Source of the DNA: Batkoa obscura
Lineage: Eukaryota > Entomophthoromycota > Entomophthoromycetes > Entomophthorales > Batkoaceae
Length of the DNA: 64,000 bases
Direction of reading: 5' to 3'
NCBI GenBank assembly: GCA_030770535.1
Contig: JASVEC010000002.1
Span: 1,240,001 to 1,304,000 of the forward strand
Shown here: piece by piece, positions 38,696 to 49,674 of the stretch
Layout: every line of letters starts with the position of its first letter
How positions within the stretch are numbered: the stretch's first letter is position 1
The notes under the pieces: model-generated
What the model was told of the DNA's origin: nothing
Seen by the model: the letters and a program-made list of their open reading frames with translations, nothing else
The model's database searches: none
Position numbers and translations under genes: made by a program

Positions 38696-41164
38696 AATTG
38701 TAAATTAAAGATATCAACGATTATTAAAAAAAGCAAATAAAAATAAAAGATTGAATTTATAAAAAGTAACGGTGTTTTTTTAAGTCTATTTATACCCTTT
38801 TGTTGATAGATTAAATTAATCTTTATAAATTTTTTGTTAAAGGTTATTCTTTAAAGAAAAACCATTCTACCTAATATGGAACATCCTTGAAAAATTTACT
38901 TTTTTTGTTCATTTCGTTTTAGTTTTATCAATACTAGTGTTTTTTTAATGTCAACGACATAATATGCTATCTTAATGTTATTTCTTCACGTCTTTGGTTA
39001 TAGCTATTAAGCTACTTTTCAATAGCAAAACTAAAAATCAAATTCACAAATTAACTTATCATTTAATAAAAATTTAACCTAATGTACCCTTATTTAAAAT
39101 CAGCTGATAGTGAAATTATCATAGTTATGAACAAAGTTAGTAATCTTGAGGTTATATTAATTCTATTTTTAAAATTTATAAGCTGGAATATAAAACTTAT
39201 TCAAAACATTCAAAATAAAAACAAATCTATTAAGTTGAAATAAAAGTCTAGTCTTTTTGATATAAATTTATATAATATACTCTTATAAAATATTACTATT
39301 ACTTCCTCCTTCTATGAAGTCATCAAGCTCAATTAATAGAGATACAAGTTTAATGAGCTTTTTTTATCTTGCATATATCATGCGATTTTGTTATCAATGC
39401 AAATGTTAACCCTATTTAGCGCTATAACAATGCCATAACGTTGTCTGGTACACTATTTTACAATAGATGTTACTATAAAATTGATTCCAGCCTAATTACT
39501 AATTATTAGAGCTAATAATGATATAGGTATAGTTTAATCCCTAATAAATAGAAATAAGCTTATAAAATTTTATAGAAAGTAACAATTAAATTATCTACAA
39601 ATATAAATGTTACCCTGAATTCACATGATCTTAGATTAAATTGAAATAGTATTTATAAATTTAAACCTTATAAAAAACACCATTATCCTAAAATAAGTAT
39701 GATTATATCAATCTCTTACTTGATCATGGGTTTTTTATTATATTTATGTTAAATATTTTTATTTTCTGATATTCCAAATTCAATATTTGATTATCAGCTT
39801 TTGATATTATTTTATCTAGTAAAGCTAATATACTGTGTGAATTTTAATTGGATTAGTTTTAAAGTTTTAGGTACTAAGGCTGCTTAAGTAATATATAATA
39901 GTGGCTTTTGGATGCTGAGAATAAAAAGAGTTACTAACTAAAAAGATAGAGCTAATTTTTGGAAAAAATTTACACAAATTTAAAACAAAGCACCTTATTT
40001 TGGAGTAAAAATAAGTTATTCAAGATGTTAACAACTGAGGTTCCAATAGCCAGAAATAAAAAGATTGGAGAAGCCAATAGAAAACGATGTAGAATGAGTA
40101 GTAAGAAGATTAATTGGTAAGCAAATTTAGCTAAAAAGCTATTTATACAATTTTCATTTATTTGTATTCAATAGTAGGTAAATAGATTTTTCTAGTTTTA
40201 ATGACTTCATTAAATATCGTTTGGAAATTTTACGTCTAAAGTTTTATAATCTAAAAAATGAAACTCTGTTTGTCATAGGATTTCCATACATCTTTTTCTT
40301 ATCTTTGTCTAATAATATTCACATAAAGGAGATGACAAGCTATTCAAATGATACATTAATAATTCAATTACAGTCTCAAACATAAATAGTATATTTATTA
40401 CAATTAAGGAGCAATTTAAGATAACAAATATACAACTGTATGGTTTAATATCAACTTCAATACATAAACCATTCAATCTACTGGTATTATTTAAGATGAT
40501 AATAAAAAATAGAGAAATTAATCTTCTACTTGTTCTTTTTGTTAAAATAGCCCATCAATTTTATATTTAATTACTTGTGCTTATATCTAAATTCAAATAG
40601 GGTTTATACTTAATATCAAGTCCATTCATAGTCTGGAATCCAAAACTTGATAGTACTTTCAATTCTTTTACTAAATCACTAAGCTTGATAGAAACTCATT
40701 ATTGTATAATAAATCAGAGGTATTAATTATTACATATCTTTCAATGGAAATCATGTCATATCATTATCATACCTTATAAACACTATTGCTTTAACAAAAT
40801 ATCAAATAGCTTGTGCTATATATTCCTAATTTCAATAACACCTGGGTTTACAGTGCCTTTTATTTAATAACCTTTTATTAAATAATTTGTTTATCATTAG
40901 ATAATTAACTATATTGTACTTTATATAAATTTGGGAGTGTCTTTAATGACTATATAACTTTATGGCTACGCTCAATCTATATTCTTATAATTTTAAAAAT
41001 AGTTTGATATGTAGGCAGCTTCAAGGCATCACTAGAACCATTATATTAAAGGGAGGCTGATATTATAAAACAATCAATTATATTCGAATAAAAACATTTA
41101 ATTAATTAATGAAGTTGTATTTCAGCTTTTACTATGTAATTATAGATTTATTAATTTGGAATCT

Positions 41165-41267
41165 CACTTGGACTATTTTTTTGTTTAAAATTTTACTGAC
41201 AATCTTTCCACTCAAATAGTACTTAAAAATGGAAAAAGTGATAAGACCAAAAAAAAACACTTCTATA
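41165..41267 (+). repeat. MITE-like element family A, copy 13
   Basis: Core CTTTCCACTCAAATAGTACT and right half ATGGAAAAAGTGAT are clear. Left terminal repeat degenerate. Confidence 0.8.
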
Positions 41268-41735
41268 CCCTTTCAATTTTAAGATGTAATTTATATTAAT
41301 AACATACTTATTAGTTTTTAAAATATTACAAAACTTGCTTTTCTAATTTTTTATCGATCAATATAAAGATCAAAATCTTTAATACTAATCAACCAGTATA
41401 ATAGGTAACTAATATTTTAACTAGTATTTAGCTTAGTATAAAATTTTAAACCTTATCAATTACTATATATAAGCGTCAAGTAGAGCTTAAAGATCTAATA
41501 CTGACTCTGGACGCATTTAAAACCATTTATTGGGAGTTTTTTTGATAGCTTACTTGTATATCTTTATAGATTATTATATATTATGTGTTCAATCAAAAAT
41601 GTTACTAGTTGAAAGATACTATTGAACTAATGCTGTTGCCACTGATATTATCAATAATATAGCTAGAATTTTTGATTTAGTTTTGTTAAGGTTATAAAAA
41701 AGCTTAAATATATTATATTTTGTAAATAATTGTAA

Positions 41736-41840
41736 TATTGGGGATATATTTTGTATCTGAGAATTTTACTAACAATTTTTCTACCCAAATAGCGCTTAAA
41801 AGATGGAAAAAATAATGAAGACAAAAAACATCCTCATTAA
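41736..41840 (+). repeat. MITE-like element family A, copy 14
   Basis: TATTGGGGATATATTTTG at the left and AAAACATCCTCATTA at the right. First member of the dense 41.7-46.8 kb cluster. Confidence 0.87.
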
Positions 41841-42113
41841 TAAATAACAAGATACTAATTTTAATTTAAATCCTAGACTCAATTAAAAAAGAATGCAAAA
41901 ATTACCAATTGGCTATTAAAAATTTAAAACATTAAGCAACAAAATTAAAATTACCACCATTTATCACTTTAAACTATATTTCATTAAGACTATTAATCTA
42001 GTAAACACTATCGATTCATTTACAGAATAACTTAAAATAAAGCATCACCTAATTTTTAAATACAAAAGATATGATATTTGCTAAAAAAAACTACACATTA
42101 ATTTGTGAAAAAA

Positions 42114-42186
42114 TGCCTTCTATCGGAATCGAACCAATGACCTTCCGCTTACTAGGCGGACGCTCTGCCAACTGAGCCAAGAAGGC
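42114..42186 (-). tRNA. tRNA-Thr (anticodon AGT), copy 1
   Basis: Read on the minus strand it folds as a full cloverleaf. Acceptor GCCTTCT pairs with AGAAGGC, D-stem GCTC with GAGC, anticodon stem TCCGC with GCGGA around loop CTAGTAA (anticodon AGT, decoding ACU and, as inosine, ACC/ACA), and T-stem ATTGG with CCGAT around TTCGATT. The discriminator is A. A run of six T follows at once, a good pol III terminator. No intron. Confidence 0.96.
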
Positions 42187-42251
42187 TCTAACTGTTAGTA
42201 GAAAATATTTGTAATTTATATATTTTTTTAATAAAATCAAAATAGTTTGCA

Positions 42252-42353
42252 ATATGGGAATGCTTTTCTAAATCCATTACTTTTTGCATTTTGAAGCGTT
42301 GTTTAAGTGGAAAAATTATTAGCGAAATTTTTAAGCAAAAATATATCCTCAGC
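42252..42353 (-). repeat. MITE-like element family A, copy 15
   Basis: ATATGGGAATGCTTTT at the left and ATATATCCTCAGC at the right. It begins about 65 bp upstream of the first tRNA-Thr gene, inside its 5' flank. Confidence 0.82.
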
Positions 42354-42428
42354 TAATAATATTTATCATAAAACTCTGTTGAACATAAAAAGTTATTTTG
42401 AAATGTTAATTATTTAATTTATTTAAGC

Positions 42429-42536
42429 ATATGAGGATGTATTTTTGTGTTTAAGAATTTTACTAACAATTTTTCCGCTCAAATAGCGCTTAAAAAATGG
42501 AAAAAATAATGAAATCAAAAAAAACACTCTCATATG
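42429..42536 (+). repeat. MITE-like element family A, copy 16
   Basis: Flanked by CATATG on both sides. Left end TATGAGGATGTATTTTTG, right end AAAACACTCTCATATG. Centre is a perfect mini-stem, CGCT-CAAAT-AGCG. Confidence 0.92.
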
Positions 42537-42640
42537 TAATCCTATCCAAGCTTTATTATTTTAAACTGCTTATTTTAAACAAATTAAATTCAAAGTTAAT
42601 CTAAATTTTAAGTTTTTAAATTTATAAGTCTTTAATATAT

Positions 42641-42743
42641 AAGAACGTGTTTTTTTATTTAAAAATTTTATTAATAGCTATTTTATTTAAATGATGCTTA
42701 AAAAATGGTGAAAGTAATAAAAGTGAAAAAACACTCTCATGTA
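42641..42743 (+). repeat. MITE-like element family A, copy 17 (degenerate)
   Basis: GAACGTGTTTTTTTATTTAA at the left and AAAAACACTCTCATG at the right, with a heavily substituted centre (AAATGATGCTTAAAAAATGG). Confidence 0.7.
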
Positions 42744-42794
42744 GTTAATTAAATTTAAAAAGCCTAAAATTTAATTTTTTTCATTTAATTTAAT

Positions 42795-42902
42795 TATGGG
42801 GGAGTGTTTTTTCACTTTTATTACTTTTTCCATTTTTTAAGCACTATTTAAGCGGAAAGTTTATTGGTAAAATTCCTAAACACAAAAACACATCCCCATA
42901 TA
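42795..42902 (-). repeat. MITE-like element family A, copy 18
   Basis: TATGGGGGAGTGTTTTTTC at the left and ACACATCCCCATATA at the right. Full length. It is inverted relative to copy 17, 50 bp away. Confidence 0.9.
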
Positions 42903-43049
42903 CTAAATGATTTTAAAAGCAGCAAAAAAAATAGATTTGTATAATATATATACTTAGTATGTAGTTAGAAAAAAGTTATTTATGAATAAAATAAATATGA
43001 TAGTAAAAAGCAAAATAAAGATAAAAAAAATTTTAATGAAAAAAGCTAC

Positions 43050-43152
43050 AATGGGGGTATTTTTTTTAAGTTCATTACTTTTTCGATTAAGCACTATTTA
43101 TGTAGAAAATTTGTTATTGAAATTCTTAAACACAAAAAAACATCACCATATA
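43050..43152 (-). repeat. MITE-like element family A, copy 19
   Basis: AATGGGGGTATTTTTTTT at the left and ACATCACCATATAG at the right. Its insertion creates most of an accidental 117-codon open frame (42982-43335) on the plus strand. Confidence 0.85.
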
Positions 43153-43559
43153 GTTAATAAGCATTTTGAAAATTTCTTACAAAAAATAGTTTTAAGTACT
43201 AAAACAAAAAATATTAATCACTTAATTTTAAAATTTAAGATTTTTATTTATAAACATAATGAAATTAATAATTTAGCTATTCCTAATAAAAAAACAAATG
43301 TATTTTTTAAAAAGTGTAAGAAAACAAAAATATAAAAAGAATAATAAAAATATTTATATTTTATTAAACATAATAACAAGCTAGATTATTATCTAGTATT
43401 TGATAAATAAATAAGAAATTATATAATTTTAATTAAAATTGTAAAGTTTATTTTACAAAAACAATAAAAAGCTTAAATATTTATTAAGTGAGTGTTTTAT
43501 TAAACAATAGAAATAATTTAAAACTGTGTTGAATAATTTTGGTTTTCAATGAAGAATTT

Positions 43560-43622
43560 ATTTTTAAAGTATTTAAAAATTGAGTAGAAAAATAAAACAC
43601 AAAAATATATCCCCATATAGAG
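43560..43622 (-). repeat. MITE-like element family A, copy 20 (partial)
   Basis: Only the right half ending CAAAAATATATCCCCATATA is preserved, 40 bp from the second tRNA-Thr. Confidence 0.65.
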
Positions 43623-43664
43623 AAATTTAGTAATTAAAATATCAAAAGTTATTTCTAATTTAGA

Positions 43665-43737
43665 TGCCTTCTATCGGAATCGAACCAATGACCTTCCGCT
43701 TACTAGGCGGACGCTCTGCCAACTGAGCCAAGAAGGC
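43665..43737 (-). tRNA. tRNA-Thr (anticodon AGT), copy 2
   Basis: The mature sequence is identical to copy 1, 1.55 kb away, but the flanks differ completely. Here the leader (TTCTAATATAGAAT) and trailer (ATCTAAATTAGAA) are near-perfect inverted repeats that could extend the acceptor stem of the precursor by about 12 pairs. No T-run follows directly; the nearest TTTT is about 20 bases downstream. Confidence 0.95.
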
Positions 43738-43784
43738 ATTCTATATTAGAAGTTGAATTAAATAATATCTAAAATAAAAGTTCT

Positions 43785-43862
43785 CTTTAATCTCATTTTT
43801 TCCATTTTCAAGGGCTATTTACATGGATAAACTAGTAAAGCCTTAAAAAAGAGATCTTCATA
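43785..43862 (-). repeat. MITE-like element family A, copy 21 (degenerate)
   Basis: Recognised from TCATTTTTTCCATTTTCAAG and GGGCTATTTACATGGATAAA. Ends unclear. It lies about 50 bp upstream of the second tRNA-Thr in its 5' flank. Confidence 0.55.
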
Positions 43863-43978
43863 ATAATCTTGAATAGTAAGTATCTGTATTACTATAAATT
43901 AAGATTGTTTTACTATCGTTTGAATTAAATGATTCAACTATAAGTTGATATAAAATTAATATAGAATAGCTTACAGCT

Positions 43979-44079
43979 ACATGATAATTTTTTTGCCTTC
44001 ACTTTTTCTATCTTTAAGGACTATTTGAGTGGAAAGATTGTTAGTAAAATTCTTAAATAAAAAATACATCCCCATATAT
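43979..44079 (-). repeat. MITE-like element family A, copy 22
   Basis: Right end AAATACATCCCCATATA and core GACTATTTGAGTGGAAAG are clear. The left end is worn (ACATGATAATTTTTTTG). Confidence 0.82.
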
Positions 44080-44138
44080 TAAAGATATTTGTTAAGCATT
44101 ACAAATCAAACAAATAAAATATTAATAAACCAAACATC

Positions 44139-46053
44139 TTATGGTTTAGTCCCTATTCCCTCTTGTCCTTGTTCTTGTCTTTCATCTATTTCAATAGGAT
44201 CAATAGAATCACACGCAGTATCTGATAAATACTCACCAGGCTATTTTAAAACTACTAAACCTCCAAAAACAAGTGCAACAATAATAGCTACTCAACTAAT
44301 TACAAGCTGTACCAAACAATCAATATTGTGAAATCTGGTACTCAGGGTTTGGAGTCAAGAACAGCTATTGCTGGGTTGACTACACTATAAGTCGAAAGGT
44401 CTTAGTTTATGTGACTAAGATAGACTTGGATTATGAGGAATAGCACGTAATAGGTTACAAGCTATATAAGACAAATAGAATAGAGAATACTAATGTAAAA
44501 CCTATGTAAAATACTATTAAGAAAACTTAGTGGCTTTATTAAATGTTTGAGATATCAGGTAATAATTCAGTTAAAAAGCCTCGAACTACTATACTCTGTA
44601 AACTCTTTTATACTCTGAAAAGTATAAATATCAAAATGAGAGGATAATATTCTTTTGGATGGAGCTAGAAATTCTCATAACAAATCAAAATAAGAACATG
44701 GGATTGATTCCTTCTGAACTCGAGAACACAACAGCTTAGGCGATTGTTATGTTACAATTAACCATGGGACTGACAAAGCGATATTTCACAAATATTACAA
44801 TTGGATAAAGAATAAGGAATGTCATTTCCAGTATATCGAAATGGAATAAAAAACCCGAATACTTTATTAACAAAGTGGCATTGTTACTCTGTGTACAAAT
44901 AAACCAATAAGCAAATACTTGTAGCTCACCAGTTATACTGCCATAAAACACATAAAGAAAGAGTAATTCAATGTATTTATACTCTTTTAAATCAATTCGG
45001 ATCCAATCCGATTAATCAATGTTTGAATAGGCTAATTGAGCAGGATAACCACCGCCCCAGACACACATCGATATAATAAAGATCAAGCTAATCCAATAAA
45101 TCCTATGGCTCTTTTTGAAAAATTTGTTGTGCCTGTTGCTTGAAACACCAATAAACTGCCTTATTAAGACCGCATGTACGTGGGTTAAATAAATGGGGAT
45201 TAAATACATAGGGATAATAGATATACCCCTAATTAGTGCAAATAGAAAAAGGAATTAATAATAGTAGTTTAAAGTTGAATAAAGTTTCAAATGATCCTAT
45301 TAGTTCATGTAGTAAAGTAGTGTCTTCTGTTATTTCAACTGGGATATTCTCAGCAGCCATGGTTTTAGGAAAACCTTTAATGGCTAAGGCCAATAAGGCA
45401 CCAAAGGACATTAAAACTATGATCAAAATAAATGCAGAAAAGTATGAACTGGTCGCTGTGGTATAATTGATACCCAAATAAACAAAACCTCCAATCATAC
45501 CACCTGTGGCATATACGTCCCGCATTTGAGAAAAACATGTTCCTTTTTTAAACTCATTGGAATAATTTAATAGCAATGCTGCTTGTGTAACCCAATATAA
45601 ACTAGATCCAATCCCTAAGACACTACTTCCAACAATAAACAAAAGCTCTTGATCATAAAAAGTGGCAGGCGATGAATGGAAACATCCCAATAATGAACCA
45701 GTGTAAAAGACATAGGTCAAGGACCTAATAAAGAGGGCTATTATAGGGCTTAAAAGATGAATAATAGGAGCACAAAAGAAGGTATTTATGGAAGTTGCTA
45801 TATAGAATATGGTATTGTCTTTTGTCAATATGGCAGGGTCGATATGCTTATACCCTCCCATTTCTATTAAGGCACTTGATAAACCAGGACAAAAAAAACA
45901 AATGGGGATGTATTTTTGTGTTTAAGGATTTTACCAACAAATTTTCCGCTTAAATAGGGCTTAAAAAATAGAAAAAATAATGAAGTCAAAAAAAACACTC
46001 CCAAATACTGAGTAAAACTCTATGATGGAAAGAACAGACTCAAAGTAACCCAT
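44139..46053 (-). pseudogene. Broken UNC93-like transporter paralogue
   Basis: Decayed duplicate of the intact UNC93-like gene at 37.4-38.7 kb. Matching blocks in order: a short N-terminal piece at 46.0 kb, then CPGLSSALIEMGGYKHID, FIRSLTYVFYTGSLLG, WVTQAALLLNYSNEFKKG and GGMIGGFVYLGINYT (45229-45861). Next come CVWGGGYPAQLAY (about 45.05 kb), VFYGSITGELQVFAYWF and IKYSGF (about 44.9 kb), and a terminal membrane segment VAIIVALVFGGLVVLK (about 44.25 kb) preceded and followed by in-frame stops. The blocks lie in different frames. Family A copy 23 interrupts the N-terminal coding region, and about 400 bp of unrelated sequence (44.34-44.74 kb) separates the last two blocks. No functional product is expected. 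Confidence 0.88.
45903..46003 (+). repeat. MITE-like element family A, copy 23 (inside UNC93-like pseudogene)
   Basis: TGGGGATGTATTTTTGTG at the left and AAAACACTCCCA at the right. It sits between the codons for the first hydrophobic block and CPGLSSAL of the transporter relic. Flanking bases are A-rich rather than TATA, so no clean duplication can be read. Confidence 0.88.
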
Positions 46054-46594
46054 TGTAAGTTCGTAATAAGTGTTAAAAAGTCAACTATAGAAAAGAAATA
46101 GGATTCTATTTGTATATTTATACTATTGCTATAAATATACTTGCCACATAGTAATTTTTTTAGGAACATTAAATCAAATGATTATTTTTAAAGTAACATA
46201 CTGAAATGATTTTTATCATGTAATATCTTTATTAGTTTTTATTATGTTATTACTATTTAATAAATATTGGTAACGAATATTATTAATAACTGCTATTAAA
46301 CTTTTTAATTTTTTTGACTATATATAAAAATAGATTCTGAATTTAATACACTTGCAATAAAAAAATATACTTGCCTTAGAAACATTATTATAGCATTTAA
46401 CTTTTCTAGAAAATACATGTTTAATGGGGTATTTATTGAGAGCCTTTATTTTTATAAACAAAATTTTTAAAAGTTAGGATAAAGTATAGCTTAAAAAGGC
46501 TTAATAAACTGAAGCAGTTTTTTTGAACTCAGCCTATATACAGTGATTGGGTATTTAAGACCTTCTTCTTAAACAGCTACATAATAACAATATA

Positions 46595-46697
46595 TTATGT
46601 GGATGCGTTTTTTGATTCATTTATTTTTCCATTTTTTATATTATAAAAACCTGAAAAAAGTATTAGTTAAACATTAAAATAAAGATGCCCTCTTATA
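46595..46697 (-). repeat. MITE-like element family A, copy 24 (degenerate)
   Basis: TTATGTGGATGCGTTTTTTG at the left and AAGATGCCCTCTTATA at the right. The centre is rearranged or eroded. Confidence 0.65.
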
Positions 46698-46707
46698 AAA
46701 ATTAAAC

Positions 46708-46814
46708 ATACAGGAATGTTTTTTTGGCTTCATCACTTTTTCTATCTTTTAAACACTATTTGAGTGTAAATTTTATTAGTAAAATTCTTAAACCTAAAAA
46801 TACATCTCCATATA
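46708..46814 (-). repeat. MITE-like element family A, copy 25
   Basis: TACAGGAATGTTTTTTTGG at the left and AATACATCTCCATATA at the right. It abuts copy 24 with a 10-bp gap, same orientation, and lies about 270 bp past the RPN6 stop. Confidence 0.87.
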
Positions 46815-47084
46815 AATTAACTTTAATTATATGATACTTATGTGATTCAAAAATATTACTTTTAGATATACTATATCATTCACCATGTTAAATACATTAT
46901 ATAAAAGAAACAAATATCTGATTAAATTGTTACCATAGCAATTTAATATGACTTATTATTATTAAATAGAATGAAAGCTAGATGAGTGAAGTTTATGTGA
47001 GTTTATTTTCAACTACAAAGAGAACATCAAATCTTTGGGATATTAAATACCAACAACTTAAACTCTCCTTAACTCTACGGTGTA

Positions 47085-48904
47085 TCAACCCAATTTTGAG
47101 GCCTGAAAATAATTAATAAGAATGGATATTATAATTCCAATTTAATGTCAAACTTACCTTTTGATATAAAGATTCTACAACATTGTTCATATTCTTTAAA
47201 TTATCAATGGCTGTACTATATAATTTCTATAAATTAAAAGTTAGCACATATTACAGTCTAATTAAAAGATGTGAACTTACATCATTTTCTTGCTCGTCAA
47301 AAACAATAAGGCATCCTGCTCCTTGATCCAAAACTCCATGAAAGACTTTGTCTAAAATCATTTGAGACAATCTAAATGATAAGTAAAAACAAAATGAGAA
47401 TTTAAAGAGCTTACTTGGCTTCAACTTCATCAGTAGTTAAGCGTACAAGTTTAGCTACATGTTCTATTTCAACCTTTGAGTATGGTTCAATAACTCGTAC
47501 TAAATTTTGTTCTAATAAGGTATCATAAAGCGCATGGAGATGGGAATGAATAATAGGATCTCCTTTTAACTCTTTTATTTATGATTAATATTTTTTATAA
47601 AAAACATATAAAATAGAGTTACCATTTTTGTATTCGTTTGAAGCCTCTTCAAACTCCTTTAATGAACGATTACGGTAAGCATCTGAGACTCTTTTCATTG
47701 CTTCAATATCACGTCCAGCATACTTTAATCCTAATTTTCCGCTCGTAATTGACGAAACATCATCAGTCTAAGTATAATCAACTATTAACAAAGTAGATAA
47801 AATATTTAACAAAAACTGTACCAAACCAATCATAACTTTACATAAAAGCATGTATTTCAAGGCAATTACAGCTTGTGTATCATTGTGGGATGAATAGCTT
47901 TCAAAAGTTTCATAAAAGTAGGAAAATCTAATAAATCTAATTAAATCATTGATTCATCTGATTTGACTATATATAATTACGCTGTTTTGAAATCCTTATC
48001 TTCAGCATGTAAAATACCAGATTGTAAATCTAAAGCACCTTGTAATAAAGGCGGACAATAGATGGAATTGGCTGAGGTACGAGCTGAAGTTAATGCAGCC
48101 TTTGTAAATCTTTAGAATCTTAACCAACAACACTAAGAAGTAACTTACTCTTGATTTTGGGAGGTTTCTAAGTGCATAATAAGCACGACTTTCTAATAAT
48201 TGAACTTCTACTAATACCATTTTATCATCCAATCGCTTAAGTTCTTTTAATAAAGTTGAAATTAATTTCAAAGTATTAGTATAATCACGATTTTCTAAAT
48301 AGCTAAACAAAACATTAGATATGATGAATGTGAAATGATAATATAAAATAATCAAAATAACACATACACAGAAATAAGTTTGGTTTCTACATTCTGTTTC
48401 AAAAAGACACGCTTTTCCTTTGAGCACCATTCAATAATCTCTTTACATACTTCAATTTGTAAATTTAAAGACTCTGGAATACCCTTAAAGTTATCAATCA
48501 AAGAACGAACTAAATTCATTGTTTAAATCTTGAGCAAAAATAAATCATTTATCTTACTTATTTTTGAAGTTTTGGCTTTTGGTATTATAGTAAAAAAGTC
48601 GTGGCTTGAACGTAATAATGAACTTAACCCTTCAGCATTTCTAAATTATTTAGTAAATTTGGTTCAATTCGAGGCTTGATTGAATTACTTTTTTTCCTGA
48701 TAAATGGAACCAAGCTTTAAAATGGCTATTTCTTTAGCTTTTACTGAACTATCCGAGTTGTCTAAAGATTTTAATTTCAAATAATTACAAACTAAAAATA
48801 GGCCTACCATTTGAATTGTTTAATATGTTCTTATAAGCGTTTAATGCAGAATCAAAATCCTTTGATGTATAATATTGTTCGGCTTCAGCTAATTGATGGT
48901 CCAT
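47085..48904 (-). CDS. RPN6: 26S proteasome regulatory subunit Rpn6 (PSMD11)
   Basis: Lid subunit that clamps the proteasome lid to the ATPase base and core particle. About eight exons. Exon 1 reads [18 protein letters not shown] and [11 protein letters not shown], from the ATG at 48902-48904. The helical solenoid includes [20 protein letters not shown] (about 48.2 kb) and [10 protein letters not shown] (about 48.0 kb). The C-terminal PCI domain has [20 protein letters not shown] then [20 protein letters not shown] (about 47.4-47.3 kb). It ends VVESLYQK joined to ASKLG across the last intron (GTAAGT/TTTCAG), close to the usual Rpn6 end. No lesion seen. Internal exon borders are approximate. 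Expression may follow proteasome demand, but no PACE-like site was recognised. Confidence 0.94.
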
Positions 48905-49674
48905 CTTATTACTAATTTTAAATTTAAAAAAAACTAACTTTGAAGTCTAAGCTTAGACCTAATTTGATTACCAAGATGACGTACGAAAATAATCACACAA
49001 GAATCCCACAAAGTGGAAATTGCAAAATTTTGAGCTCAGTATAAATTCGCAAAATTGGTAAGATTAGAAACTTAATTCTGTCTTAGATATCCACCTAAGA
49101 TTGTAATTATTTTAATATACATATCATGCGGTGATGTTCACTGGCTTTTCGGCCTGGCCAAATTTCGACTTTGTTGATTTCACTTAACTTGAGTGCTAAC
49201 ACCGCTTATGAAGAGTGATTTCGATAGAGTTTATATTGGATAGCTTTAAGATAGCTGAGCATGAAAAAACAACAAAAATAACTAAAAATAATTAAAAATT
49301 TTATTTTTAAAAGTACATCAATAAATGAAATGTGTAAAGTAGAACGCAAAATGCGCTTTATAAAATGTAAACATCCTATGTCTGTTAGATATGGCTATCA
49401 GAGATGATATCCCTTAATATTAATCGTTATGTGGATATAAATCAAACAACTAAATTTTAATGTTTTATCTCTATCTTGTCTTATTCAAAAAGGGGCTTTT
49501 ATAAAAATAATAAATTGTAAAGGTCTTCTATAAATATAATATTATAAAGATTGACTGATGGCTTATTAAATTTTTAAGTAAATATTAAAACATATTCCTG
49601 GATCAGGAATTTAATTCACTGTTTATGACGATTCAATATAATTTGAATTAAGTTTAATATATAATAATTGTTTA
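48905..49674. other. Intergenic region, 0.8 kb
   Basis: Spacer upstream of RPN6 and downstream of the aldo-keto reductase relic. Slightly less AT-biased around 49.1-49.25 kb, but no gene or element recognised. Confidence 0.5.

Larger units (their letters stand above)
38696..42113. other. Gene-poor region, 3.4 kb
   Basis: Between the UNC93-like gene and the first tRNA-Thr. No conserved reading frame noticed. Family A copies 13 and 14 lie at its right end. Degenerate fragments of unknown origin could be present but are not recognisable by eye. Confidence 0.5.

Noticed and set aside
42982-43335. 117-codon plus-strand open frame
   Set aside because: Its first half is a translated family A element and the rest is Lys/Asn/Ile-rich AT sequence. 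No sign of selection for coding.
41736-46814. CRISPR array or tandem satellite
   Set aside because: Family A copies are irregularly spaced, in both orientations and about 100 bp long, with no constant spacer size.
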